The notes beneath the pieces are model-generated. The model ran no database searches and was not told the DNA's origin. It was given only the letters and a program-made list of their open reading frames with translations. The translations under genes and the position numbers were made by a program. A stretch of 64,000 nucleotides of DNA from Ulota crispa. Its lineage: Eukaryota; Streptophyta; Bryopsida; Orthotrichales; Orthotrichaceae. Location of the stretch: the NCBI GenBank assembly GCA_963920765.1, contig OY987246.1, positions 21,161,428 through 21,225,427 of the forward strand, given 5' to 3'. Below are positions 10,419-23,540 of this stretch, piece after piece (within the stretch, counting starts at the first letter, position 1; each line of letters opens with the position of its first letter).

Positions 10419-12575
10419 TTGTGACATGGTAAATATTAATGTATCATAATTGTGACATTGTATAATTTTAAAGGTTGTCAAGGAAGACTTTAAGTTTTTG
10501 CATATTGAGAATCATAACAAGGATTAACCCTAAGAGTGCACAGGGGTGAAGCATGTAGATCTTGAGGCATTAGAAACTCTGGCTTAAGAAGATTTCAGAA
10601 GGAAGATCTTCATTTGTGCAGTATTTTTTTCTTCTTTCATCTTGACATGAACTAATTCAAAGTCTTGCACAAAAATCACAAAGCACCCAATGACCAAACA
10701 AGGGAAAGGGAAATAGCTGAAGACTGGTGGTCCGGGCTCTTTGAAATTTTTTCATCTATTTTGGAAGGCCCTCAAGCCCCTTGATCTCCACCCATGCTCT
10801 TGAAAAAAAGGTGGCCTTGCACTCTGACACCCCCCATAAGTAATCAATTGACCACTTATCAAAGAAAGTACAAGATAAAATTCTCTAAACTTAGGATCAA
10901 TAATGATGAATAGTGCCACCATGAATAGTGCTTTGGTGGCCTTACACTTACCGTTTAATTTCTTGGCAAATTTTTGCCTAAATCTTACCTCAAAAGTGAG
11001 ATGGCAATTGTTACACTAAGAAATTCCAGTGAAAATTTGGATGAAATCACCACATCCCTACATGAGTTGAAACCTGGTTTGCCATATCTTGGATGAATGT
11101 AGCTTATATAAGTAGTTTCTAGATGAACTTTTGTTGATCATTCATTCATTCTAATTTCAGCAAAGTTTTCTTTACTTACCTGCATTCTAGGGTGTATGTC
11201 GCTCTATCTTGACAAAAACAAAAATTAAGCCTTGCTTGCACTCCAACACGTCCCATAAATAATTAGTTGACCACTTATCAAAGAAATTACAAGATAACGT
11301 CCACTGAACTTGGGATCAATAATGATGAATAGTGACTTGAAGGGCCTTCCTAGATACTGTAGGATGAAGTGTCTTTAGAGAACAAAGTGTCTTTAGAGGG
11401 TTTTGAGAGAGGGACCTCAACAATTTTCATCCACTTTGAGCGTGTTGGAGTCACCAATGGAGATGCCCTAAGCATACTTGGATGAACTTCATAAGTTTCA
11501 TGGAACTCCTACAGCAAGCGTTTGAAATCATTCATTGTCACGCCGGCAGTCTTAATGGTTAAATGAGAAGGCACTCATGAAAATTATATGTTTCTGTTTT
11601 AGGGTAGAGACATTTGCAATCAGCTACTGCTTTATTAGGTTGCAGCCAATTTGACATCGCTTTTCTTTTTAAGGGTATACAAAGGCACTCTTTGAATTCC
11701 TGGAACTTGTTGTGGGCTTGTTGCAGAGCAAGAGGTGAAGCCGAAGAAGCAGCGAACATTCCTAGGCCCTCTTGCAGCCCAATCTACAACCTGATCACTC
11801 GACTTTGACTCTGTTGTTAAGGTTTCTTGGCAAGTTTATCAAACAGTGAACACACGTACTTTACGAGTATGTACAAATACATATATTCATTTGTGTTCAT
11901 TTTATTTGACATATGTTTTTCAGAACATATGCACATGTCACAAGAGATATAGAATATGAGCATGTGCGCGTATGTTTTATTTGACATACATGTACATACC
12001 AACCTTAGTTTTGGCAACTGTATTTTTGTCTTTGTAAAGTTGTGTATGTCTTGTTCCTAAGAATTCAATATAGTAATGTTAGGATAAGGTCAACCTTTGT
12101 AAGAGAAACGTTTGGATGATGTCGTGGTCTTTTTTTTTGTTCTAAGCCAAGTTAATGGAGTGTTTGTTTATGATCAATGCTTGCATATGGTCAACGTTTT
12201 TTCTTTTCTTGCTTGTTTTCTTGCTTGTTTTCTTGCTTGTTTTCTTGCTTGTTTTCTTGCTTGTTTTCTTGCTTGTTTTCTTGCTTGTTTTCTTGCTTGA
12301 GACATTGATCTTATCCAAGCATTGACCTTATCCAAGCATCACTCTAGTGTTTTAGTATGAAGAATGTTGTCGAGAAATTATTTCAAATAATAAAGAGCAT
12401 CTTAAATAAAAAATGCAAGCATGAAAGCCTTATGCTCCACTTGATGATTAGTCAACTCACATTCTGTGAAGCCCATCAGCACTCAACACGCATGAAAAGT
12501 AAGTGTGGGAGACAAGAATTTTGAGGGCTCCTCCGAAACAAATGCAAACACTTTGCGCATCAATGATTGCGTGAA
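10419..12575. other. Intergenic region with an internal direct repeat
   Basis: No gene is recognised. A block of about 85 bp at 10835-10920 (TTGACCACTTATCAAAGAAA, then GATCAATAATGATGAATAGT) recurs at about 11257-11335 in direct orientation, about 420 bp apart. This may be two relics of one element or a long-repeat element. A microsatellite follows at 12198-12300. Confidence 0.4.
12198..12300. repeat. (TTTTCTTGCTTG)n minisatellite
   Basis: Eight nearly perfect copies of a 12-bp unit. Because 12 is a multiple of three it keeps a plus-strand frame open as repeated CFLA, which should not be taken as a gene. Confidence 0.95.
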
Positions 12576-12652
12576 AAGGTGCGGATGCTCTCAGGAACTA
12601 TCTAGCCTTGAAATGCTATCCTTGAGTTGCTCTTGTGAGCTTTAGACAAAGA

Positions 12653-12900
12653 AACACCATATTCGTTAAATTGGGAACAACAGAGGTACCATTTTGTACC
12701 CCAAAAAGTTACCTTAAACCAGATTTGAACCAGATTTGAAGGTATCAAATTTAATTTGAGCCACGAAAATTTTTTCCCTCGCACATTCCTCCTCTCATGT
12801 GAGGGCATGTGTATCAAAAAAATGCTGCGAGCTCGGTTTTGGGTGACCACCTAAGACGTTCAGAAGTCCTAGTTTTTCTCGATTTCACGAATATGGTGTT
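12653..12900. mobile_element. AAC-end MITE, member 1 (4-bp target duplication AAGA)
   Basis: Ends AACACCATATTCGTTAAATT and its near-perfect inverse at 12881-12900. AAGA flanks both sides (12649-12652, 12901-12904). The paralogous copy keeps the empty site, a single AAGA at 30991-30994. Length 248 bp, non-coding. Confidence 0.85.
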
Positions 12901-12974
12901 AAGACTGTTCAGCACCTTCATGTCTTCGTAGAGCAGCTCTCTTACATGAAGGCAATGGCAGCATTCTTATAGAA

Positions 12975-13064
12975 TTCTCCCGAACAATGGTCTAGGTGTA
13001 AGTGCTTGCAAAGCATAGATTTCTCCCGAACAATGGTCTAGGTGTAAGTGCTTGCAAAGCAACG
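12975..13064. repeat. 46-bp tandem duplication in the left copy
   Basis: The unit beginning TTCTCCCGAACAATGGTCTA occurs at 12975 and 13021. The right segmental copy has only one version (about 31290-31340), so this duplication arose after the segment was copied. Confidence 0.85.
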
Positions 13065-13904
13065 GACTTTGATTGACTTCTATTCCCTGTGAATGTGATT
13101 ACTACGGTTGAAGATTCTTTCAAGTACAGCTCAAGTACAGCTCCTCTTTGCTGCTAAACCTTTGCTGTAAATCGGACTGAGGGACCGTAATTAGACGTGT
13201 CCCTGGTGGCGGAGCCATGCAAACTTCACCATTGTCCTGCTAGTTGCCTCGTTAAGCTGGAGTTGATCTCTTCTGTTACTGAACAGGCTCGTTACTATGG
13301 ATCCTTCTGCCAAAGCACAATTCTTAGTACAGATACTACTGTACAGTAGAGTGTAGAGACAGTGGGGAAGGCATCTTGAGAGTTTAGAATGCACTAATCT
13401 CTTCTATGGTTCATCTTTTCTCAATCTTCCATGTAATTATTCATTTTCTATTCCAAACATCCTAGTTGCTGCATCCTGCTTTGTGCATGATCCATTCCAA
13501 AATCACATCTTCACATCTTCACACCAGAATACACAAAGTTGATCTCAAGTAAAATCAAGGAACAATTAAGCTTAAAGGTGAAGTTCTGTAGCTCAATCAA
13601 GTTTGGTTCAAAGCCTACAAAATGATCAAAACAGAAATATTTGATATTGTGCTGCGTGTCTCTGGCTTTAGACGAGTCGACTAGCATGCTCTACAGAGGG
13701 GGCAACTGCACTACAACAATATCACAGATCAACTTATCAGACATCAACTAACTGATTCCAATTAGCACGTTCCCAAGCTCCAACCTCTACAATGGCAATG
13801 TTTGCCATAATGGCATAGCATGCTCCTTCCAAGATCTCAGATCTAGGGAACTACGGAACTAAGCCAATTTTACTAAATCAGCTACTGTACTGAAAGGAGG
13901 CTTA

Positions 13905-16872
13905 CTAGGGCTTCAAGTGGAAGCTGGGACTGAAAGACAGATTCGGCTGATTTACCCACGACTCATTCGGAAGGATCTCTTTCAGGAGGGTCTGGCACTG
14001 AGATTCCCCAGACACAACATCATACTGAAGCAAAAAGTCCCACCACGTCACTCAAATCTTGCTTCCCCCTGCAGCACAATGAAACCCCTCGCCTGTAGCT
14101 GCACCAGTCTGCGAAAGCCACGGATTGAACTCCTCTCTCAAACGAGGTCGCTCAAGCTGTGTTAACAATTGACCAACATCCAACTTGTCACCATGCAGTG
14201 GCACAACGTAGAACTGCAAGGGCAAGCAATAGTAACCACGTCCAATCACCCAGTGCATGGGCTCATCCTCTTCTTCTCCTGTACCGAGCTCACGTCGACG
14301 CAAAACTTCTTCAAATTCTTCAAATTCTGTAACAAACTTTTCGTTCCATTCGTTGTCAGTATCATCAACCAGGTGCAGAAATGGTGCTATGTAATTCTCG
14401 TAGTAAGCTCGATCCCTCTTCCACACATCATTCTCATACTGTGGAAACATTTGTTCATTCAGCATCCTCACATCTTTCCTTAAGGACCTTAACTGTTCAA
14501 GCGCTTGCTCCTCCTGCTCTGCAATTAGAACCACTTGATCTAAATCTACACCCTGTATCTCCTCATCTGGCACATCAAGCCTTGCAGAAATAATAGCATA
14601 CAATGCACCCATGCATGGCACAATTTGCATGGTGTAGCTCTTGCTTCTGAAGCCGAAGTCCCGCTCGGAATTCTCCAAATCACCAGGGAAGTAGTTCTTG
14701 AGACAATATCTGATAGGAGATGCCCACGTGCCTGTTTCATAGTCAACTTCAGAAACTCTCACGTGACCCTTAGTTTGGATCTCCAAATGTTTACCTTTTG
14801 GAGTGACGTTTCCATCTACCTCAAGCTCTGCGTAGTAGAGCTTCCCATTCAAGGCTGCGCTGGGTACACTGGTGTATTTTGATGTTATTCTTGAACCTTT
14901 ACGGCATCGACTCTTCCATGGATAGTTGTCAGGAAGCATGTGTCTTCCAGGAGTTGGAGGAGTTGGAGGTGGAGCTGTAAACTAATAGTACCGCTCTGAG
15001 CGTAACAATAACTGTGTATGAGTTTGCTTCCTCATCTGTCACTAGGTGCGCTTGAACTCCCCAGTACTCCCACTTTGACTGCTCCATGGTTTCACTCTTT
15101 AGTGATGGCTCTGGAAGCACCCTCCACGCTTTTATTAACGGGTTGCATACTAGAAGTGGTTTCCAATTCTTGAGTGAATACATGTTGCCTGGAATGCTCT
15201 CGTCAGCTATGAGGAGAAGGCCTCCGGAGCTGGCTAAGAGGAAGTTTAGCTTGCACATGGCCCTCATTTGTAAGCCTGTCACTCAAATTAATGTCAAGAT
15301 GATCAGTGACCAACAATAAAAAGAACTAGACTAAGAAAAAGTATGTGGTAATTTAAGAGCATGAAATGTCAATGAAACTTGCAATAAGTGATAAATATTG
15401 CTCAGCAATTATGCATCTCATGCTTCTTATTTAAAAATGAACAAAACTAGAATGAACCCAATCATAACTTAACAAAACTAGAATGAACCCAATCATAACT
15501 TAAGTGAGCTTTAGACAACAAATTTTTGCTTTGTGATAAATAAAAAAAATACTTTACTTAAGGTAGCAATAGATATTTCTTAAGTCTATCCATCCACACC
15601 AATGTCATTGCAAAATGTTCATAACACAATGTGGGAAAACTATTAACGTTGAGGTTCCACTTATTAGTTATTACAACAAGACATGATCACCATATTCATT
15701 ATTTGTTAATTTGGGAAAAACTGTACATATTGGGAGTGAAAGTTTGAGGAGGTCTCCTCAAACCTAGCTTGCAATGTTTTTTTTGTACATGTGTCCTCAC
15801 TTGAGAGAAGACATTTGCGAGGGAAAAAATCTTAGTGGCTTAGACTGAATCTGATACCTTCAAATCTGATTTAAAGTAACTTTTTGGGTTTGAGGTGGAG
15901 TACAAAGTGGGACACTTGTTTTTCCCAGATTAATGAATATGGTGTTCATGGCTTTTTGTGCAAATAAGAGAACTTTACAAAGACAAAGTAATAATTTATA
16001 AAATGCACAAATTGAGTTCTTTTTGGTTGAAGCTGATTCTATACAACATCATATAAGACATCATTGGATTCAATATTTCCTGGTTCTTTTAACAAGACCA
16101 CCTTTGCTATATGGAAGCAAAGAAGAAATTTTTTTAACAACTAAAAGGGTGTACGCGGTAAGCTGCTTACCATAGCCAGCTGGAAGGGGAATGGTGGTGA
16201 GAAGCGAAGAAGTGGAGAGAAGCCAGGAAGAGGAGGAAGGCGCTGGATCTCCGGAGATGTGTGGCACAAGCTGTGCCATGTGCTCAGATCCCATAATACC
16301 CAATGGATACTATTGTCCCTGACGAAGCGCAAGGGGAAGTACCAATCTTTTGTGTCATCCTCCAAACAAGCCTTTGTGGTGATGTTGATGTTGCTGGACA
16401 CCAATGAAGCTCAGGTTTTGCTCACACTCGTCAGTTGCACAAGCTCGCGGGTGGTGAAAGTGCTTCCAAAGTGTGCAAATAACACATCTGTAAGATTGTC
16501 GTTCATGCTCAACATGGGCAACATTCTTGCAACCAAAAACCAACAAAACTAGTAACATGATGTTAATGGGACTGACCATTATCTTAAACAGACGCCTACA
16601 AGATCCCAAGCCAGCATTCACAAAAGGACACAGTGATCTCAAAGCAGACATTGCTACAGTGGTCCCTTTTTCCCTACTTTGGCTTTTCTTACGTTCTAGA
16701 CTAATCTTACTGGAGACATTTGTGAGAGAGTTCTTTTGTGAGAGAGTTCTAGAGTACGCAGTTTGTAGTTTTTACCTTCCAATGCTAAGTTGGTGTTGGT
16801 CTCATTTTTAGTAGAGCTTCCCGAACTTGCGTTCAAATGTGCTGGGTCTGTGGTGGGCTTGATGGTTGGCAT
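13905..16872 (-). pseudogene. F-box protein pseudogene (paralogue of the intact gene at 35173-32143)
   Basis: The exon counterparts are 16872-16776, about 16526-16171 and 15275-13905. Lesions against the intact paralogue: the intron 1 acceptor CAG reads CAA (16528-16527); TGG to TGA inside the F-box (16413-16411); a net 8-nt length difference near the end of exon 2 that shifts the phase at the donor (TATG/GTAAGC at 16171); a 2-nt deletion at about 14940 that leads to an early TGA; and TGG to TGA at 14054-14052, about 50 codons before the paralogous stop. The first exon still starts ATG and keeps the donor G/GTAAAA. Long frames survive (for example 14052-14939), so decay is fairly recent. A shortened F-box-free product from a downstream ATG cannot be excluded, but several defects make function unlikely. 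Confidence 0.9.
15686..15946. mobile_element. AAC-end MITE, member 2 (target duplication CATG)
   Basis: The left end ATCACCATATTC and the right end GAATATGGTGTT are inverted; CATG flanks both sides (15682-15685, 15947-15950). The element lies in intron 2/5' flank of the F-box exon region of the pseudogene. Its orientation is opposite to member 1. No element is present in the corresponding interval of the right copy, but the exact empty junction is not clean there. Confidence 0.8.
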
Positions 16873-16968
16873 AGCTACCTACAAGCGGCATAGAATAAAC
16901 AAGAGGGAATTAGAATAAATGAAATCAGAACCCTTGTAATAAGCTATGTTTAATGGCAAATAGAAAGA

Positions 16969-17288
16969 AACGTGTTATTCGTTAATTTGGGACAAAGCTT
17001 ATAGAGTGGGACTTTTGGCTTTTTTGGAAGAGAATGTCATGTTCAATGAATTGGGAATCTGTTGACTGTTTTTTAATGAAATGAGATTTATATCTCCCAA
17101 AAAGACGCTCTTTTTGGACAGAAAATTCATTAACATCTGAAATTTTGGACAAAAAGTTCATTAAGCAGGTTTCAAGAGGCCTACTGAATTTAACAAATAT
17201 GGTTCCACATAAATTAAGTAGACAATCTCAGATTCAGGTGAGTACAAAATGGGACCCCTCGTTGTCCCAAATTAACGAATAACGGGTT
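16969..17288. mobile_element. AAC-end MITE, member 3 (second subfamily, target duplication AAGA)
   Basis: Ends AACGTGTTATTCGTTAATTT and inverse ...AATTAACGAATAACGGGTT. AAGA flanks both sides (16965-16968, 17289-17292). The right copy shows an empty AAGA at 35270-35273. The interior holds several AAAAAGTTCATTAA modules shared with member 7. Confidence 0.8.
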
Positions 17289-17754
17289 AAGAAAAGTATG
17301 GCTATGCCTATCCTTGTATAAAAACAATCACAGCTAAGAGTTTCCTCCACGATACCAATCATCTCTCCATGTTAAGCCAATGGATTCTGCAACACAAACC
17401 ACTGAGACTACAAACTAAAGAACGTGACTGTGCAAAAGAAACCAGTTGCAAAAAGTTGTGACACAAAAATACAGAAAAAAACACGCTTTTGCTAGACTTC
17501 TCTGAGCTAACTCGAGGTGGCAGGCACTGCAGGCAATTTGAGGCACAAATACAAGCGGGCACGTGACCTAGCTAGCAGTTACTTGGCACGCACTTAAAGA
17601 ATGTGTGCAAAAGAAACCAGTTGCAGAATGTTGCTACACTGATAGTGTTTGCAAGGCAGGCTTTTGCGAAACTTTGCCGTACTCGGCGCTAACACTAGCT
17701 CGCAGGCAATGAGTAAGCAATCCAAGACACAAACCCAAGCTCGTAAGTACTAGG

Positions 17755-18050
17755 CAGGCACTCTAGGCGTATTAGATAAAGCAAACTCTGGCATTTGTTC
17801 TAGACATGGCAAGATTTTGCTGTGCTTACTTGGCATGGCAGACACTTTCTCATTCTTGTCGCTAAATAGCACGGTACTCGGCAGTCGGCACAGGCACTCC
17901 GGGCATACTAGACATAGCAGACTCCTGTGCTCGTTTGTCCTAGACATGGCAGATTCCGCTGTGCATACTAGACATGGCAGACATGGCAGACACTTCTTGT
18001 TCTTGTAGCTAACTAGCACTAGCAGGAGTGGCACTTACCTCTAGCAGGCA
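17755..18050. repeat. Degenerate tandem repeats rich in AGACATGGCAGA
   Basis: Two to three diverged units of roughly 115 bp share CTAGACATGGCAGA, GGCACTC, TTCTTGTCGCTAA/TTCTTGTAGCTAA and TAGCAC. The region is upstream of the pseudogene and is absent or much shorter in the right copy. Confidence 0.65.
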
Positions 18051-18702
18051 CGGCGCAACATTGACTTACAGGCACTCCTTAGAAAGAAGTACAGAAGAGA
18101 AACTACAAATACGGTGACCAGGAGAGAAAAAGCAAGAGAATATGCAAGAGAAAAAGCAAGATAAAAGAACATGATGAGGCTAAACCAGCCGGTGCTCAAA
18201 GTGTCACTCTCCAGGAAAAAGCAACTCGCACAAGTTGCTTAGTTTGCAAAAGACTTGAAGAAGAGGAGTGCAAATGGTAGAAATCAAGGAACTTGTAGTA
18301 AGTTACCCTAGGTCTAATCTAGAGCATGTTTCTTCCTCCAAGCAGAGCTCTTCTAACTCTAGTTTCCCAGGGACTACAAGAGAGTCAGTAGAGAGTCAAT
18401 AGCTTGAAACTCCTCGGCAAATACCAGAAAAACAATGGAAATCCACTAGAAGACGGTGATTGATGAACGCTTAAGGTGCAGAGAGTGCGAGGAGGATGTG
18501 AAGAAGAGGAATGAAAGAGAAGGCCTTACATGAGAGATGACCGTACCCTGCTACAGATGGTGACTCCTACCAGAAAGCTTATCAGAAATTGCAGTGTCTA
18601 GGGCACGTGACTTGCGGGGACATGCCTTGGTAGTGAGTCACTAGTCTATGTCCTCTAGCTACACCTAGTTGCCTATTAAGAAAGAGTGCAACGCTGACAG
18701 AA

Positions 18703-18960
18703 AACGCGTTATTCGTTAAATTGGGAACAACCGAGATACCATTTTGTACTCCACCTTAAACTCAAAAAGTCACCTTAAACCAGATTCGAAAGTATCAAAT
18801 TCAGTCTGAGCCACACTAAGATTTTTTCCCTTGCAAATCTCTCCTCTCAAGTGAGGGCATGTGTACCAAAAAAGTGTTGTGAGCTTGGTTTCAAGTGGTC
18901 ACTTGAAATCTTTAGAAGTCCCAAAATGTATTGTTTTTCCCAATTAACGAAAAACGCGTT
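18703..18960. mobile_element. AAC-end MITE, member 4 (target duplication AGAA)
   Basis: Ends AACGCGTTATTCGTTAAATT and inverse ...AATTAACGAAAAACGCGTT. AGAA flanks both sides (18699-18702, 18961-18964). The right copy has the empty site AACAGAAACTATAA (AGAA at 36104-36107). The terminal 8 bp AACGCGTT is itself a palindrome. Confidence 0.9.
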
Positions 18961-19075
18961 AGAAACTATAATTAGACTAGACTAAAGCTAACTAAAAAAG
19001 TCTGAAACTAAGTTATAACTAGATTACACTAAAGCTGATTGGCACGTCTAAGTGTCTGACGTGCCTCCGTGACTA

Positions 19076-19828
19076 AGGTAAGATGAGTGTTTTTTTTGGC
19101 CTCATGAGGCCACCTTGTCAAAAATTAAACCAATGCACGTCTCTCCCTCTCAAAACAATCCATTCTCGGGAGGGCACGCGGCATTTGGTAGGTGAAAAAA
19201 AAAACATTGGGTAGGATCGTAGGAGGCTTGTAAATTGACCATGTAAGGGAAAGTGCGCTTTTGTGGAAAATCAAGTCAATTTTGGAGTGTGGAAATGCTT
19301 TTGGTAGGAAGCTAAAGAAGAGATAGTTTTGTGACCATTTAAATTGATTTTTTTTGAATTTGTATGAATTAACTACAATTCATTACAGCAAAAGGCGCAC
19401 AGGTAGTTATTCTAGATCATAGGCAATAGCACTCATGGTTTAAAGGTGGCTTGTGAATAGAGCATATGAGTCCAAAAAGTAACCACTAAATAATGAAGAA
19501 TGTTCCAACAAGGGCCTTAAAGTTTCAGTAAAGGGTGCAAGCACTCATTCCATATTCTAATACTCAAATCATGATTGAAAACACAAGTTTATTTATTTTG
19601 GTATGACATATATCTTGATTTTACTCAATCTCTATTCCTAGCACTATTAAAATCAATGAGTACACGGAGCAATAGCCATTTTCACATTGTTAAGTCTCTA
19701 AAATTGTGTGTGCACAAGGACAGCTTCCAAACCTAGAAATGCAACCCATTTAAGAAGCTCTCTACGTTATTTTGGCAGCTGTACATGAGCGGTTCTAAAT
19801 GCTCAAACAAAATTCAAGTCTCCTACCT
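19076..19828. mobile_element. Probable TA-target element at the left-copy site corresponding to 36181
   Basis: TA (19074-19075) is followed by AGGTAAGATGAG, and TCTCCTACCT ends at 19828, followed by TA. Inverted-end similarity beyond about 7 bp is weak. However, the outside flanks match those of the element pair at 36183-37525 in the right copy, which supports these limits. 753 bp, non-coding. Confidence 0.45.
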
Positions 19829-22130
19829 TAAGTGTTTGTTGTCTTGATCTTCTTTGACATAAGTTCTTTTAAACATTAAAGATAGTCACACCTTCACTCC
19901 ATTCTCAATCTTCAAAGAATGGGGTTGTGGTAATTATTCCTTGTTTTTCAGAGTCCTCATTCTTTGAGGATTTGAGAAGTTTTTCTCTTCACTTCTGGAG
20001 GTGAAGAATGGAGTGAAGATTTCTTCACATGTGAACTTTTCATCCACATTTGTCTCATTTTTATCTTAGTTGGTTTCTATTTGCCATCACTTTTCTATTT
20101 TTTGTAGTTACATTTTCATTTTTAGAGGCTGCTTCTCATGCTTTCAAGATTTGATCATTCTATATTCTTCACCACCCACAAATGGGGTGTCACCGTGTCA
20201 CACCTTCCATGGAGAAGTACTCCCATTGGCTCCTGTTTTCACTCCACCACTTCTCATTCTTCACAAATGTTTCATGCTTGGAAAAGGTGTGACTAGCTAC
20301 CGCCCTATTATTTAGATGCATTTTGTGCAATGTGTGGGACAATGCGTTAAGTAAATGCATTTTTTCACATAACGCATTTCCTTGTTTCAAACAATAAATG
20401 AGGTGATTCCAATATTTCACATGACCCCCACAAAATGGGTATAATCATGTGGAACCTTTCAGCCTTTAGGTGGTGAGACTTTGGACTTTTTCATGTGATT
20501 TTAGATTATGTCTGTGTTTATTTATTCACATTTATTCCTTGTACTCTTCTTGGCTCTTGTAAACCCATTAAGGTCCGTGGTTGATTCTAGGGGTGTGCAA
20601 TCCTTTGTATGGTCATTTGGGGGAAATTTTAAAACTATTGAACATAGATGTTTATCATAGATTTGACCATATAGATGGAAGTATCTTGCAGGGTTTAGTG
20701 TTATGCATCATGAATTATGCTCACTCTTTAGTTGTTATGGCCATCTTTTTGCATTTACTGGTATATTTTCAGCTGATACTCTTTTAGTTTTTTCAACCTT
20801 CTAGCCACATGCTACCTCAAATTGGCTTGATTATTGTCCTAAACTCTTCACTTTCCAATTTCCCAAACCCAACCCTTTGCCACGTCATCAAATTCCTTGA
20901 CATAATCTCTCTACAAACCAGAAAGAGTCAAAATCAACCAAGAACTGGTCAACCAAACCTTAATGGATTAATGCAAATGAAAATTTAGAGAAAATGCATT
21001 TTGAATGATGGCAATGATAAATACATCTATGAAATCATGAGCTAGTGCCTAATGGGAAGCTGGGAATGAGGCAAGAAAATGCAAGACTCCTGTTAGAAGG
21101 AAAGAAGATTGTAGTATAATTTGATAATATATTGCTTTCTTTTACATTTGCAAATGTATGAAAAATTATTGATTTTTCATCACTAGCTCAAAAAGTCAAA
21201 TTATAAAGTGATGATGAACTTTATAGGGTTTGTAATTAATTCTTGTATATATGAGGAGGGTTTCAACATTTCACAATTTAAGTCAAACACATGACATACA
21301 AATTGGCCATTTAATTATGATGGAAGATCAATGAAGGTTTGCTTAAAATAAGTTGTGTATTAGCATAGAAAAATAAAAAATCCTTGTACATATATAACAT
21401 TGTTGATTTCAAGAAACAATAATTACTTCACAATTTACTTCAACTAGTGAGAGGTTGATGCCAAGGCCACACAAGCAAAAATAGTTGGTTTGAAACGGAT
21501 GAAGAAGTAACTTGCATTTTTGGGAAATTGCAAGACAACCACTTTTCCTCCTAAAGATAACCTCTCCACCATTCTAGTCTAGAGCAAGACGTTTTAGACG
21601 CCAGTTCATAAATCCTCAAAAAAACTTTAGTTTTGAACAAACTAGAAAAGTGGGAGTAAAGTGTCAAAGAATTTGCTTTTCCTCCCTAAAGTAATAGCAT
21701 CCACTTGTTTTTTACAAAAATGACGTTTTGAAACGCCAGTTTGGTTTGGTGTGGCATGACCATGAGAGAGTTTGAATAGAAGGTCCTTTACATTAACTTG
21801 GGTAAATTTTTTCAAACTAGTGTGAAGGAGAAACATGCCTTTAAGAGGTGTTTAACTAATTTTAAACCATGCAAAGTTCAAAATTGATGATTTTATTGCA
21901 AAAGACTTGTACAAAATATTGAGAGATGTTGTAAAAATCAAAGATGTGTTCAAAATAGTAGAATATGTGTGCAAAACATTAAAAGTTCTATGACCTTCAA
22001 GACATGGTAATCATTTTGTGTTTTGTATACAAAGTGTAATTACATAAATAATCCAAATTTAGTTTAGTGTAGCTTTTTTGCATGTTTTTTTCTAATGGAG
22101 GTTTTGGACATTGTAATTAGATTTTAACAT

Positions 22131-23540
22131 TTGACTCATACTTCATGATTAAATTTGTACCTTTGAGCATGATGATATGATTACTTTGTCAAAAGCTAAT
22201 TAATAAATAAAGATATATATTTTATCAGATTTGGTCATAATCACTCTAACATTACAATCTTTGTAGAAGGAACATTGAAGCTTTTTATTAGCAAAATTTT
22301 GAGCTTTTCATTAGACAATGTTGCAGTTGAGGGCATGCTTGACTAGGATGTGGAGGTATAGCAAGAGCGACTATAGAGCAAAAGCAACGGTGGAACTCAA
22401 GCAATGAAGATTTGGCAAACCTAGAGACGTTTAGAGAACTTTGTTTCAATCTCTCTTTGGTCTAGCAACTTGTGCACAAGAGAGCATGCAAGTAATAAGG
22501 AAAATGGCTTGAGTCATCCATGTCTACCCTCAAACCCTAAACCGTCTTATATAGTTTGCTATTTTCACTTCTCACTCACTTCCATGAGATATGTTGGCAT
22601 CTTTTTCATACATGTGTGCACCCAACTTTCCCAACTTTTTTTAGTAGAAGGTAAACCGTAAACTAATATCAAAATGATGAATGATTTTGGCAAAAGTTGC
22701 CCCAAGTAAAGAATTAGCTATTATGTCATGATGATCATTACAAACACCTAGTAACATGAATTATTTTAAAAAACCAAATTACTTGGGGTATACATTATAG
22801 TATAATTGTTGAATATTGTGTGTTGATATATAGAGAAATCTATTGGTCACAACTCAAACAAAGTATATGTTAAGGCTATTAGAATTTGCCTTCACTAAAC
22901 TAAGGTGATTGCAATTTTTGTTTTAAACAATTGTGAAGGAAAGTATAAGTGTTTTGGATTTGCCTATTGTTTGTTGTTGTGATTTTCAAAGCAAAGATTT
23001 CAAATTTATGGTTTGTATGGTTACATGCCTTTGCAAGCTTAGGTCTTAGGTTATATATTGTTCTATGCTTTTGCATGCTTAAAGTTTAGGGTTTTAGTTG
23101 TTTTGTGCTTTTGCAGGCTTAGGATGTAGGACTCAAGTTGTTTTACAACTTTGTAGGCTTATAATTAAGAGTTTACATTGTTGTATGATTTAACAAGCTT
23201 ATGGTTTAGGATTGACTTAGTTTTATGTTTTTGTGGATATAGTGTTTATGGTCGCCATCATTCCATGCTTTTGTAAGGATTTAGGGTTTTGTTATGGACT
23301 TATGAAGTTCCTCTCAATTTAACTATCATCACCATATCTATTGTTAAAGTTCTTTTAATATTGGTGAGATTGTAATTGCGCAAAGCAAAATAGGGATTGT
23401 TGTGCTCCTATTTTTTATATTTTATAAATTTCATGTCATGTGTAGCAAAAACTAATTGCATATTGGAATTAAAGAGTTCTCTCCATGTGAAAAATTTACT
23501 AGATTGGAAAAACATATTTGGTTGTAATATTTGTGGTAAT
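22131..23540. other. Intergenic DNA between the left copy and the satellite
   Basis: AT-rich with no gene or tRNA seen. From about 22980 to 23300 there is a loose repetition of TTTTGCATGCTTAGG-like phrases spaced 50-60 bp apart, possibly an old decayed tandem repeat. Confidence 0.35.

Larger units (their letters stand above)
12575..22130. repeat. Left copy of a direct segmental duplication
   Basis: This segment resembles 30905-39110 in the same orientation over its whole length, interrupted by copy-specific insertions. It contains the F-box pseudogene. Beyond the gene, shared non-coding landmarks include GCCTTGAAATGCTA (12605/30943), the flank TTTGACATRAGTT (about 19855/37550), TTTTACATTTGC followed by GATTTTTCATCA (about 21150/38420) and AGTGTGAAGGAG (about 21820/38800). 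Boundaries are approximate. Confidence 0.85.
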
